Part shown: positions 27,476-36,709 of the stretch, piece by piece
Position numbering within the stretch: the first letter of the stretch is position 1
How the letters are laid out: every line of letters starts with the position of its first letter
Assembly: GCF_900101395.1 (NCBI RefSeq)
Contig: NZ_FMZO01000005.1
Span: forward strand, 337,086 to 401,085
DNA length: 64,000 nt
Origin: Niabella drilacis
GTDB lineage: Bacteria > Bacteroidota > Bacteroidia > Chitinophagales > Chitinophagaceae
Direction: 5' to 3'
The notes under the pieces: generated by a model
Databases searched by the model: none
What the model was told of the DNA's origin: nothing
What the model saw: only the letters and a program-made list of their open reading frames with translations
Position numbers and translations under genes: made by a program

Positions 27476-29827
27476 ATGAAACCCTTTAATAATAGTTTGA
27501 GTTTTTGCACGCATTGCGTTTTGAAAAAGACAATTTTCTATGCCGCGTTTGCCGCGTTATTTTTGATCGTTGCCTGTAAAAGAGATTTTTCGAAGGAGCG
27601 GGAAAGTGCGAACCGGGGCGCTGGCCCGAGAGCCCTTACGGCAATGATACCGCAGATAAAGCCGTTGCCTGTAGTATTGAAGGCAGAGTGGAACCCGCCG
27701 AATTACTATGAACCCGGCGATCACACACAGCATATGCAGGGGATTGCCTATAGTGAGGCTGACCCCAACCGCATATATATGGGGCAGGACGTTTCGAATA
27801 TATGGGTATCTACAAACTTTGGTCAGAGATGGTCTACCCTTAAATGCGGAGGGTTAAACAGTAATTTTGTTATGTCTGTAGAAGCGGATCCTGTAAATAA
27901 GAACAGGATCCTCGCCGCTGTCAATTGCCGCCCGTATGCTGAAATAAATTCAAATTACCAGGGTATATATCTGTCTACCAATGGTGGTGTCAGCTGGTCT
28001 ATAGCAGGAAATGGCGGTCGCACCACGCTATCGGCGGTACGCAGCAGTACAAAGCTGTTTGCGTATGCACCAACCTCAAAAAATGGCACCATGGCTGCGA
28101 GGTGGTACGCCGCCTTTGGAGAGGGACATGACAGCATACCTGCCCAGGACGGTTTTTTAACCTCCGGCGATGGCGGTGCCAGCTGGGTCCAGGTCAGGAA
28201 CTTACCTAGATCAACCTATGGAGAAAATATCCGCGGTATAAAAGTGCATAAAACAAATGCCAACCAGGTCTTTTTATATGGCAGTGCCGGCTTGTTTAAA
28301 ATAACAAATGCAACAGCGGCATCGGGGACCGTCTATAAATTAAGCAACGACGTCGACGCCGCCGGGAAGTTGCCGCCAGGCGATATCATGGGCAGTCTTT
28401 ACCAGTCAGACAACGGGGATACCCTTATTGTAGCGGTTGTTAAAAAAGGCGTGTATAAATCTGCTAATGGCGGTACAAGCTGGGCCGCTATCTTACAATG
28501 GACTGATATTAATTATTGTTATGTAAGCGAAAAGAATTCCAATAAGATCGTTGCCACGCCCGTCTCAAATGCGCATCAGATACAGATAAGCGACAATGGC
28601 GGATCCGGTTGGTGGAGCCCGGCAACGGCGGATGTGCACTATCGTCCGGGCTACGATTCGGCCTGGAATAATAAATTGGGAGGAACTTACGCGCATGTGT
28701 TGTTTAACCCGGGCAATGGGAGTATCTTTATGCACTCCAAGTCGAAAAACTATATCTCAACGGACGGGGGGCACCGGTGGGATCCATCGGATAATTATTA
28801 TAACGGTTCTTCGCATAGTTCTATTAATGAGGATCAGATGTTTGACCCTAATACTCCGGATCGGTTCTGCTATTTTATGGTGGACAGAGGCCCTGTTGTT
28901 TCCACACTGCGGGGGCGATGGTTTAATGAGTTTGCAAAACCCGGGGGTGCGGGCCAAACCTGCATAGGAGGCGCATTGCAGCCGGGCACCCAGGTGATCC
29001 TGGCTACTGTTGGGATGAATGGTGTTGGCCAGTTACTTCGTTCAACGGACAATGGGGGTAGCTGGTCGGTCATACTTCCGGAATCCAAAAACAGGTGGGT
29101 GGTAGGTTTTAGCCTGCAGAAAACAAATGTATGTTACCAGTGGAGGGAAAGATCGGATGATGATGGCGCAAGCTGGCATCCAATGTCTGATATGCCGGCC
29201 GGTAGTGTGTTGTGTGGTATATCAAGAACAAATGGCGATATTATTTATGCAATGAAACTGGAAAGCGATGGCAACACCAGGAAAATCTTCAGGTCCGCCA
29301 ATCAGGGGAAGGTCGGATCCTGGAGTACAAATCCCATTATCGAATCTACCTGGGACCTGACGGTTCCGGGCAAAAGCACGGAGTTTGTATTTAAAGTGCA
29401 TCCCCAAAATAATAATATTGTGTATACCAGCAGCGCAAACGGGGAAATTACCAAATGGGATTTGAGCAACGGAACGTCAACGGACCTGGATATTATTCCG
29501 GGCAGCGCCGCAGCAGGGACGGATTATATTCACCGGTTTGCTATTGATCCGCGAAATCCTGACATTATGTATGCGATTAACCAACGGGCCAATACCGGGA
29601 ATAAATTTTTCCGGTCAGTAAACGGGGGTGCAAGCTGGGAAAATTTAAGCAACTACATTCCCCAGGGATCGGTGAATGGTTTGGCTGTTTCCCCTGTTAC
29701 GGGCGAAGTGTATCTATCCGGTGAAAACGGCTCTTTGGTCATGCTTCCTCCGGATAATGTGAGTACGAATACGGCATTTGCCGCGGTGCCGTACACCATG
29801 CATCATATCACAACCTTTCCCTATTAA
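27476..29827 (+). CDS. Asp-box beta-propeller lipoprotein, GH74/sortilin-like (2 of 2)
   Basis: 783 residues, homologous to the preceding gene over its whole length. Lipobox Cys34 (LIVAC) follows a longer signal peptide. Matching landmarks are GDHTQHMQGIAYSEADPNRIYMGQDVSNIWVS, SAVRSSTKLFAYAP, RWYAAFGEGH, YKSANGGTSW, STDGGHRWDPSDN, DQMFDPNTPDRFCYFMVDRG, CYQWRERSDD and the closing NGLAVSPVTGEVYLSGENGSLVMLPP. About nine Asp-box-like blades are present. The strict conservation of the DRFCYFMVDR and QWRERS blocks between the copies suggests functional sites outside the generic blade motif. The copies probably act on related but different linkages, or bind different polymer regions. Confidence 0.75.
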   Translation: MKPFNNSLSFCTHCVLKKTIFYAAFAALFLIVACKRDFSKERESANRGAGPRALTAMIPQIKPLPVVLKAEWNPPNYYEPGDHTQHMQGIAYSEADPNRIYMGQDVSNIWVSTNFGQRWSTLKCGGLNSNFVMSVEADPVNKNRILAAVNCRPYAEINSNYQGIYLSTNGGVSWSIAGNGGRTTLSAVRSSTKLFAYAPTSKNGTMAARWYAAFGEGHDSIPAQDGFLTSGDGGASWVQVRNLPRSTYGENIRGIKVHKTNANQVFLYGSAGLFKITNATAASGTVYKLSNDVDAAGKLPPGDIMGSLYQSDNGDTLIVAVVKKGVYKSANGGTSWAAILQWTDINYCYVSEKNSNKIVATPVSNAHQIQISDNGGSGWWSPATADVHYRPGYDSAWNNKLGGTYAHVLFNPGNGSIFMHSKSKNYISTDGGHRWDPSDNYYNGSSHSSINEDQMFDPNTPDRFCYFMVDRGPVVSTLRGRWFNEFAKPGGAGQTCIGGALQPGTQVILATVGMNGVGQLLRSTDNGGSWSVILPESKNRWVVGFSLQKTNVCYQWRERSDDDGASWHPMSDMPAGSVLCGISRTNGDIIYAMKLESDGNTRKIFRSANQGKVGSWSTNPIIESTWDLTVPGKSTEFVFKVHPQNNNIVYTSSANGEITKWDLSNGTSTDLDIIPGSAAAGTDYIHRFAIDPRNPDIMYAINQRANTGNKFFRSVNGGASWENLSNYIPQGSVNGLAVSPVTGEVYLSGENGSLVMLPPDNVSTNTAFAAVPYTMHHITTFPY

Positions 29828-29925
29828 GCCGGTAAAAATGGATTTGTAAACAGCGTAGCCGGCCTTCATTGTGATACTGTTCCAATAACTTCAATAACGA
29901 TAACCGTAATTAAAAATTTTTCTGA

Positions 29926-30777
29926 ATGCAGGTGCGATTTTTATACCTCTTCTTTTTTGTATTGGCGACAAATTTCCTGTTTGGCCAGAGTACGGTGGTT
30001 TATAAAACCATCGACACGCTCCATCTGAAAATGGAGATCTATGAGCCACGGGGTATGGATGCAAATGTAAAGCATAAAGCTATCGTGTTTTTCTTTGGCG
30101 GTGGCTGGACAAAAGGAAGCCCGGCGCAGTTCCGGTCGCAGGCTGCCTATTTTGCAAGTAAAGGATTGGTTTGCTTTTTGCCGGATTACCGTGTGGAAAG
30201 CCGGAACCGGGCAACACCTTTTGAAGCATTGAAAGACGCCAAATCCGCGATCCGGTTCCTAAAGCAGCATGCCGGAAAATTTCATATCGATAGTGCCGGG
30301 ATAGTGGCAGCAGGCGGTTCTGCCGGCGGACAGCTGGCTGCAGCAACGGCACTGATCAGCGATTATAATGAGCAAACGGATGACTTAAAGATCAGCCCGG
30401 TTCCTGCAGCGTTGGTATTGTTCAATCCCGTAATTGATAATGGTCCCGGAGGCTATGGTTATGACCGGATCGGGGAATCCTATCTCCATTTTTCTCCCCT
30501 GCACAATATCCGGAAAGGCGCCCCGCCCACGTTGATCCTGCTGGGTAGCAACGATCATCTGATCCCTGTTGCAACAGCTGAATATTATAAGACCGTCATG
30601 GAGAAAGTAGCCAGCCGGTGCGACCTGGTGCTCTATGACAATGCGGGCCATGGTTTTTTTAACCCCAACAAAGAGCGGAGCAATTTTTTTTATAAGGAAA
30701 CGCTTAAAGAAGCGGAACGTTTTTTGAGATCCCTGGATTATATAACTGCAGACCCGGAAAAGGGCGCTGCCAATTGA
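29926..30777 (+). CDS. Secreted alpha/beta-hydrolase, carbohydrate-esterase-like
   Basis: 283 residues with a signal peptide ending near FLFGQ. The oxyanion region reads VFFFGGGW, the nucleophile elbow is G-G-S-A-G-G with Ser132, the acid is probably the Asp in LLGSNDHLIP, and the base is the His in NAGHGFF. The layout fits the BD-FAE/acetyl-esterase branch of the alpha/beta-hydrolases. It would remove acyl groups (acetyl or similar) from sugars in the periplasm. The start lies 98 bases after the propeller gene and the stop is 13 bases before the dehydrogenase. Confidence 0.85.
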   Translation: MQVRFLYLFFFVLATNFLFGQSTVVYKTIDTLHLKMEIYEPRGMDANVKHKAIVFFFGGGWTKGSPAQFRSQAAYFASKGLVCFLPDYRVESRNRATPFEALKDAKSAIRFLKQHAGKFHIDSAGIVAAGGSAGGQLAAATALISDYNEQTDDLKISPVPAALVLFNPVIDNGPGGYGYDRIGESYLHFSPLHNIRKGAPPTLILLGSNDHLIPVATAEYYKTVMEKVASRCDLVLYDNAGHGFFNPNKERSNFFYKETLKEAERFLRSLDYITADPEKGAAN

Positions 30778-30790
30778 GCATTTACGGTTT

Positions 30791-32896
30791 ATGATTATAC
30801 GGTTATTAAGTATCAGTTTTTGCATGCTATGTGTAGCAGCGTCCTGCGGGGTTTCTGAAAACAGGAATGTTGACTGGCCGGAGTACCTGGGCGGCACGGA
30901 CCGGAATCATTATTCCCCGCTCAGCCAGGTACATGCGGGCAATATTAATAAGCTGGAAATTGCCTGGACGTTTCATACCGGTGAGCCGGGCGAGATGCAA
31001 TGCAGCCCCATCATGGCAGGAAAAACACTTTACGGGGTTACTGCATTGAACCAGCTCTTTGCCCTGGATGCGGAAACCGGCGCTGAGCGATGGAGGTTTG
31101 CCCCGGATACGGTTCGGTCGGCTGCTACCAACCGGGGCGTGGCTTACTGGAGCGGGGGCGGTGAAGCGCGGATCCTGTTTGCCCATCAATCCTGGCTTTA
31201 TGCCGTTGATGCAAAAACAGGAAAGCCGGTAAGCAGTTTTGGTGCGAATGGCCGTGTGAGTCTTAGAGCAGGGCTGGGGCCCGGCGCTGCTGATAAATAC
31301 GTGGTGTCTACCACCCCCGGCACCGTTTATAAAAATACGATCATCATGCCCATCCGGGTGGGGGAGGGAGCCGGTGCAGCGCCGGGCTATATACAGGCCT
31401 TTGATGTGCAAACCGGCCGCCTCACCTGGGTATTTCATACCATCCCGCATCCCGGCGAAAAAGGATACGGTACCTGGCCGGGGGATGCCTGGAAAGACCC
31501 GGCGATAGGAGGCGCAAACAACTGGGCGGGTATGGCACTGGATAAAAAGCGCGGCATTGTTTATATACCAACGGGGTCCCCGGCCTTTGATTTTTACGGT
31601 GGAAACCGGAAGGGGGCCAATTTGTTTGGCAATTGTATCCTGGCGCTGAATGCAGAGAATGGAAATTATATCTGGCATTTTCAAACGGTAAGGCATGATC
31701 TGTGGGACCGGGATCTGCCGGCGCCCCCCAACCTGCTAACCATCAAAAAGGATCATCAATTAATGGATGTGGTGGCCCAGGTAACAAAGTCGGGGTATGT
31801 ATATGTATTGGACCGGGATACCGGCCAGCCGGTTTTTCCCATAGATGAAGTGGCAGCTCCCGCTTCTGTGATGGAGGGAGAAGCCGCCTGGCCCACACAA
31901 CCCATACCCCGTTTACCCGGGCCATTTGCAAGGCAGCGGCTTACCGATGAAGATATTACACGGTTCTCCGATAAACGGGATTCATTGTTAACGGTTTTTC
32001 AAAATAGCAACAAAGGCGCCTTTCATCCCCTGGAATTTAAAAATACCCTCCTGTTCCCCGGGGCCGATGGCGGTGCTGAATGGGGTGGTGCAGGGGTAAG
32101 CCCCGATGGCATCCTGTATATAAATGCCAATGAAATGGCCTGGTCTTTTAGCCTGAGCCGGAAGAAAGAACAGGCCGGCCATGCGGGCATGAGCGGCCGG
32201 ATCCTTTACAATAACAACTGCGCGGCCTGCCACAGGCCGGACCTGGCAGGTAATCCAGGTAGCGGCTATCCCAGCCTGCAGGCGCTCAATAGCAGGATGA
32301 AAAAACAGGAGGTGCTGAACATTATGAAAACCGGCAGGGGAATGATGCCGGGGTTTACAACGATTACGGATCAGCAAAAACAGGCCATTATCGGTTTCTT
32401 ATGGGGACAGGAAAAAACAGAGGCTGCTGACGATATAGCAGTAGCAGCGGGGGGCTCCTCTGTTCCTTATGAATTTAACGGCTATAACAAGTTCCTGGAT
32501 GAAAACGGGTTGCCCGCCATAACCCCTCCCTGGGGCACCCTTACGGCTATTGATCTGAATACGGGGCAGCATAACTGGCAGGTACCCCTGGGCGAAACAG
32601 CATCGTTAAAAGCAAAAGGGATACCGGCTACCGGCACAGAGAATTATGGAGGCCCGCTGGTTACCGCAGGCGGGCTGTTGTTTATTGCCGCTACAAAAGA
32701 TGCAAAGTTCCGGGCCTTTGATTGTAAAACAGGAAAGCTGTTATGGGAGTTTCCATTACCCGCCGCAGGTTTTGCAACGCCGGTTACTTATGCCATTGAT
32801 GGTAAACAGTACATCGTTATTGCCTGCGGTGGTACAAAGCTGGGAACGGCTAAAGGGGACGTTTATATCGCTTTTTCACTGCCCCGGGAAAAATAG
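30791..32896 (+). CDS. PQQ-dependent dehydrogenase with inserted cytochrome c domain
   Basis: 701 residues. Lipobox Cys19 (VAASC) indicates a lipoprotein. The quinoprotein propeller starts with DWPEYLGGTDRNHYSPL and QLFALDAETGAERWRF, and continues with ANNWAGMALDKKRGIVYIPTGSP and VRHDLWDRDLPAPPNL, as in PQQ glucose-dehydrogenase-type enzymes. A c-type cytochrome is inserted at about residues 465-545: haem motif C477-A-A-C480-H481, with probable axial Met 518 or 519 in GMMPGF. Propeller blades then resume (ITPPWGTLTAIDLNTG to LLWEFPLP). It would oxidise a sugar or sugar alcohol and pass electrons through its own haem to the respiratory chain. This is unusual company for polysaccharide-degrading genes and implies aerobic growth. 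Confidence 0.88.
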   Translation: MIIRLLSISFCMLCVAASCGVSENRNVDWPEYLGGTDRNHYSPLSQVHAGNINKLEIAWTFHTGEPGEMQCSPIMAGKTLYGVTALNQLFALDAETGAERWRFAPDTVRSAATNRGVAYWSGGGEARILFAHQSWLYAVDAKTGKPVSSFGANGRVSLRAGLGPGAADKYVVSTTPGTVYKNTIIMPIRVGEGAGAAPGYIQAFDVQTGRLTWVFHTIPHPGEKGYGTWPGDAWKDPAIGGANNWAGMALDKKRGIVYIPTGSPAFDFYGGNRKGANLFGNCILALNAENGNYIWHFQTVRHDLWDRDLPAPPNLLTIKKDHQLMDVVAQVTKSGYVYVLDRDTGQPVFPIDEVAAPASVMEGEAAWPTQPIPRLPGPFARQRLTDEDITRFSDKRDSLLTVFQNSNKGAFHPLEFKNTLLFPGADGGAEWGGAGVSPDGILYINANEMAWSFSLSRKKEQAGHAGMSGRILYNNNCAACHRPDLAGNPGSGYPSLQALNSRMKKQEVLNIMKTGRGMMPGFTTITDQQKQAIIGFLWGQEKTEAADDIAVAAGGSSVPYEFNGYNKFLDENGLPAITPPWGTLTAIDLNTGQHNWQVPLGETASLKAKGIPATGTENYGGPLVTAGGLLFIAATKDAKFRAFDCKTGKLLWEFPLPAAGFATPVTYAIDGKQYIVIACGGTKLGTAKGDVYIAFSLPREK

Positions 32897-32926
32897 GTTT
32901 TAGAAGAAAAATAAAAAAGAAGGACA

Positions 32927-34540
32927 ATGAACAGGTTGATTTTTATGACCATGTTGCTAACGGCCATTCAGGTAAGCGGCCAGCCGGCAAAGAGGGCTGA
33001 GGCTGGTCGCCCCAATATCATATACATCATGAGTGATGACCACGGTTACCAGGCAGTGAGCGCCTATGGCTATGGGTTGAACCAGACACCGAATATCGAT
33101 CGCCTTGCAAAAGAAGGCGCCTTGTTTACAACGGCCTGCGTCACCAACTCGTTATGTGCGCCCAGCCGGGCGGTAATGCTTACCGGCAAGCACAGCTTCA
33201 TCAATGGTAAAGTGGATAATGTGCAGCATTTTGACTGGAACCAGGACAACTTTCCCAAGCTGCTGCGTAAAGCCGGCTACCAGACCGCCATGGTAGGTAA
33301 AATTCACATGGACGGCCTGCCGCAGGGGTTTGATTATTCGGCGGTATTACCCGACCAGGGCGATTATTATAACCCCGATTTTATCATTAATGGTGTAAAA
33401 CAACAGATCCATGGCCATGTAACAGAGATCACCACAGACCTGGCGTTGAAATGGCTGAAAGGGCGTGATACCACAAAACCCTTCTGCCTGCTCTATCACC
33501 AGAAAGCACCGCACCGGGCATGGATGCCTATAGAACGGCATTATAAGGAATATACGGGGAAGACCTTTAAAGAACCGGCAACCCTGTTTGACGATTACAA
33601 GGGCAGGGGCACTGCGGCTAAGACCGCAGAAATGAATATCGGTAAAGATATGAACTGGGCCGATGATGACAAGATAAAACCCGAAGTATTGGAGGAACTG
33701 AAGCTGCATTCCCTCATAAAATGGGATACAGCGTCTTATAACAGGAGCATGCGGAGAATGGATGCGGCCCAGCGCGCGGCCTGGGATGCCGTCTATGACC
33801 CGATCAATGAAGATTTTAAAAAACGGTATCCCACGATGTCGAAAGAAGACCTGATGCACTGGCGTTACCAGCGCTATTTGCAGGACTACCTGGGCACCAT
33901 CGCCGGGGTAGATGAAGGAGTGGGAGCCGTACTGGACTACCTCGATCAAAACGGGTTGACGGAAAATACGATCGTGGTGTATACATCCGACCAGGGATTT
34001 TATATGGGGGAACATGGGTGGTTTGATAAACGCTTTATGTACGAGGAATCACTGAAAACCCCTTTGCTGATCCGTTATCCAAAAGAGATCAGGCCCGGTA
34101 CAAAAGTAGATGCCCTGGTGCAGAACCTGGATTTTGCGCCAACCTTCCTCGATTATGGCGGTGCAAAAATTCCGGCCGATATGCAGGGGGTATCATTCAG
34201 GAACCTGGTCGCCGGTAAAACCCGCAAATGGAGGGATGCTATTTATTATACGTATTATGAGTATCCATCCATTCATATGGTAAAACGCCATTACGGCATC
34301 CGTACCAACCGGTACAAGCTGATCCATTTTTATTATGATATTGATGAATGGGAGCTGTACGACCTGCAAAAAGACCCGCATGAAATGCATAGTGTATATA
34401 ATGATCCCGCGTACAGGAGTGTGAGGGACAATATGCACAAAAAACTGGAGGCACTGCGGAAGAAGTATAAGGACAGCGATGCCAGCGACCAGAAGTATAT
34501 GAAAAGCTATTTGTCGGCAACATCAAAGAAAAAGAAATAA
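32927..34540 (+). CDS. S1-family sulfatase, glucosamine-6-sulfatase-like branch
   Basis: 537 residues with a short signal peptide (to about QVSGQP). Motifs: NIIYIMSDDHGYQAVSAYG (metal Asp pair), C-A-P-S-R with formylglycine Cys77, AVMLTGKHSFINGK, MVGKIHMDG, YHQKAPHRAWMP, YTSDQGFYMGEHGWFDKRFMYEESLKTPLLIRYP. The last block is typical of the S1_11-like branch that includes N-acetylglucosamine-6-sulfatases. Residues 190-290 form a charged insertion common in that branch. The subfamily is judged by motif only. The next gene follows after three bases. Confidence 0.92.
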   Translation: MNRLIFMTMLLTAIQVSGQPAKRAEAGRPNIIYIMSDDHGYQAVSAYGYGLNQTPNIDRLAKEGALFTTACVTNSLCAPSRAVMLTGKHSFINGKVDNVQHFDWNQDNFPKLLRKAGYQTAMVGKIHMDGLPQGFDYSAVLPDQGDYYNPDFIINGVKQQIHGHVTEITTDLALKWLKGRDTTKPFCLLYHQKAPHRAWMPIERHYKEYTGKTFKEPATLFDDYKGRGTAAKTAEMNIGKDMNWADDDKIKPEVLEELKLHSLIKWDTASYNRSMRRMDAAQRAAWDAVYDPINEDFKKRYPTMSKEDLMHWRYQRYLQDYLGTIAGVDEGVGAVLDYLDQNGLTENTIVVYTSDQGFYMGEHGWFDKRFMYEESLKTPLLIRYPKEIRPGTKVDALVQNLDFAPTFLDYGGAKIPADMQGVSFRNLVAGKTRKWRDAIYYTYYEYPSIHMVKRHYGIRTNRYKLIHFYYDIDEWELYDLQKDPHEMHSVYNDPAYRSVRDNMHKKLEALRKKYKDSDASDQKYMKSYLSATSKKKK

Positions 34541-34543
34541 GCT

Positions 34544-36646
34544 ATGGATTGCAGCAGGTTGAAAGCCATATTGACCGCATTTGTTTTTTGGGCCGGTACA
34601 GGGATGCGGGAGGCTGCGGCCCAGGAGGTAAAAGATGTTTTTACGCCATGGAAGTACATCCACAGCAGCAGCCAGTCGCTTTATGGTTACCTGGCCGATA
34701 AGGCGCTGCTGAAATTGAAGCAGCGGCAAACACAGGTAAATGCACTGGCGTCAGCAGAGGGCTGGAAAAAAAGGCAGCATAGGGTCAGGCAGGCTTATAC
34801 GCAGGTACTGGGCAGCTTCCCTTCCCGGACGCCTTTAAATGCGGTAATCACCGGCACACTGCAAGATGAAGACGTGAAGGTTGAAAAAATATATTTTGAA
34901 TCGTTACCGGGCTATTATGTAACGGCAGCGCTCTTTATGCCGGCAGCGCGTAAAGGAAAACTGCCCGCCATTCTTTATTGTGCAGGGCACAGCAGTTCCG
35001 GTTTTCGCAGCAGGCCTTACCAGAATGCGATCCTCAATTTTGTAAAAAAAGGATTTGCGGTCCTGGCCTTTGACCCCATAGGACAGGGAGAGCGGCGGCA
35101 GTATGCAAAGGATACAAGCCGGAAATTCAGCCCTACCCAGGAGCATTCATACCCCGGCAGCCAGTTGTTCCTTACCGGCAGGTCGCCCGCATATTATTTT
35201 ATCTGGGATGGTATACGGGCTCTGGATTATTTGTGCAGCCGCCCGGAAATAGATACCACCCGGATCGGCATTACCGGGAGGTCCGGAGGTGGTACACAAA
35301 CTGCATATATCGCCGCTTTTGATGACCGGATCAAAGCGGCAGCGCCGGAGTGTTATATTACCAGCTATGAAAAGTTATTAATGACCATGGGGCCGCAGGA
35401 TGCCGAACAGAACTTTGCCGGCGCGATCGCGGCGGGTTTGGATATCCCGGATCTGTTGATCTCTTTTGCGCCGAAACCCCTGCTGATCGTGAGCACCACC
35501 CGGGATATCTTCAGCATCCAGGGGGCAAGGGATGTTTTTAAAGAAGCAAAGCGCGCTTATACCTGGTTGGGACAACCAGACCTGGTGGGTATGACCGAAG
35601 ATGATGCGGAACATGCCTCCACCCGGAAGAACCGGGAGGCCACATACCGCTTTTTTCAAAAATACCTGAAAAACCCCGGTAGCGCTGTGGATGAACCTGT
35701 GCCTGTCTTTAAACCGGAAGCACTGAATGTAACACCCGATGGCAATGTATACCTCGCTTTGGGCGGCGCTAACCTGCAAACACTTGCCCGTAACCATATG
35801 CAGCAGATCGTAAAGGATCGTGCTCCTGTTAAGGGAGAGGAAGATTTAAGAAAACGTGTGAGGGCTGTAACGGGTTTTGATCAGCCACGGGGAATGGAGC
35901 CGCCGGTGTTTTCGGGGAGGGAGCTTCGTAAACAGTATGCCATCGAATCCTATTTAATAAAAAGCCCGGCCGGGTACTACCTTCCGTTTTATTGTTTAAA
36001 ACCACCGGATGGCAACAGCAGGAATAAAAGCAACGCTGTGCTGCTCCTGGACGACCGGGGAAAATCGGAAGCCATAAAAGAAGGCTCAATGGCCGATTCC
36101 CTGGCGTTGGCCGGATATGAAGTGGTAGTGCCGGATCTGAGTGGTTTTGGTGAGCTGGGGAACGGGTATATAAAAGGTGGGGATGCATATGTAGACGGAG
36201 TGCCGCTGAATCTTTGGTATACCGGGATTTTAACCGGTCAGTCGTTGCTGGGGGTGCGGATGAAGGAGCTTTCCGTACTGACAGACTGGATAAAAATGGA
36301 GCATAACAAAATAATGGGCGTGGCAAGAGGCGTGCTGACCACCGACTTATTGCATATTGCAGTGATGCGGAGCAATGATATCGCATCGCTCTGGCTGACC
36401 GATCCGCTGATCTCCTTTCAGTCCGTGATCGAAACGCCGGCTTATAAAACGCAATATATCCTTTCGGCCGCTGCCGGATCCATAAAGCAGTACGACCTGT
36501 GCGACCTCGTAAATGCTTATTCACGGAAAAATAAGCTGGTGATGATGAATCCCCGTAACGGCGGAGGAGGCATCATCGCAGACAAGGGGCCTGTGTTAAT
36601 GGAAAATTATGGAATAGCACCCGGTCCGTTTTTGGAAGTTCAATAG
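34544..36646 (+). CDS. Two-domain alpha/beta-hydrolase (esterase) with degenerate second domain
   Basis: 700 residues with a signal peptide ending near REAAAQE. The first domain (about 60-385) is an acetyl-xylan-esterase/dienelactone-hydrolase-like fold: ILYCAGHSSSG oxyanion region, AFDPIGQGERRQY, and nucleophile elbow G-R-S-G-G-G with Ser247, followed by TQTAYIAAFDDRIKAAAPECYITS and probable acid/base in STTRDIFSIQGA and DDAEHAS. The second domain (about 460-695) shows the same kind of alternation (VVVPDLSGFGELG), but its elbow reads G592-V-A-R-G with Ala at the nucleophile place, so it is probably inactive and structural or binding. It likely deacylates substrate sugars. It lies between a sulfatase and DUF1080. 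Confidence 0.8.
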   Translation: MDCSRLKAILTAFVFWAGTGMREAAAQEVKDVFTPWKYIHSSSQSLYGYLADKALLKLKQRQTQVNALASAEGWKKRQHRVRQAYTQVLGSFPSRTPLNAVITGTLQDEDVKVEKIYFESLPGYYVTAALFMPAARKGKLPAILYCAGHSSSGFRSRPYQNAILNFVKKGFAVLAFDPIGQGERRQYAKDTSRKFSPTQEHSYPGSQLFLTGRSPAYYFIWDGIRALDYLCSRPEIDTTRIGITGRSGGGTQTAYIAAFDDRIKAAAPECYITSYEKLLMTMGPQDAEQNFAGAIAAGLDIPDLLISFAPKPLLIVSTTRDIFSIQGARDVFKEAKRAYTWLGQPDLVGMTEDDAEHASTRKNREATYRFFQKYLKNPGSAVDEPVPVFKPEALNVTPDGNVYLALGGANLQTLARNHMQQIVKDRAPVKGEEDLRKRVRAVTGFDQPRGMEPPVFSGRELRKQYAIESYLIKSPAGYYLPFYCLKPPDGNSRNKSNAVLLLDDRGKSEAIKEGSMADSLALAGYEVVVPDLSGFGELGNGYIKGGDAYVDGVPLNLWYTGILTGQSLLGVRMKELSVLTDWIKMEHNKIMGVARGVLTTDLLHIAVMRSNDIASLWLTDPLISFQSVIETPAYKTQYILSAAAGSIKQYDLCDLVNAYSRKNKLVMMNPRNGGGGIIADKGPVLMENYGIAPGPFLEVQ

Positions 36647-36709
36647 GGGCGTAAACCAGCGTAGCTCCCGGGAGCCTAAAAAGTTGTTCTGGAACCCAAT
36701 GTATAAGAT

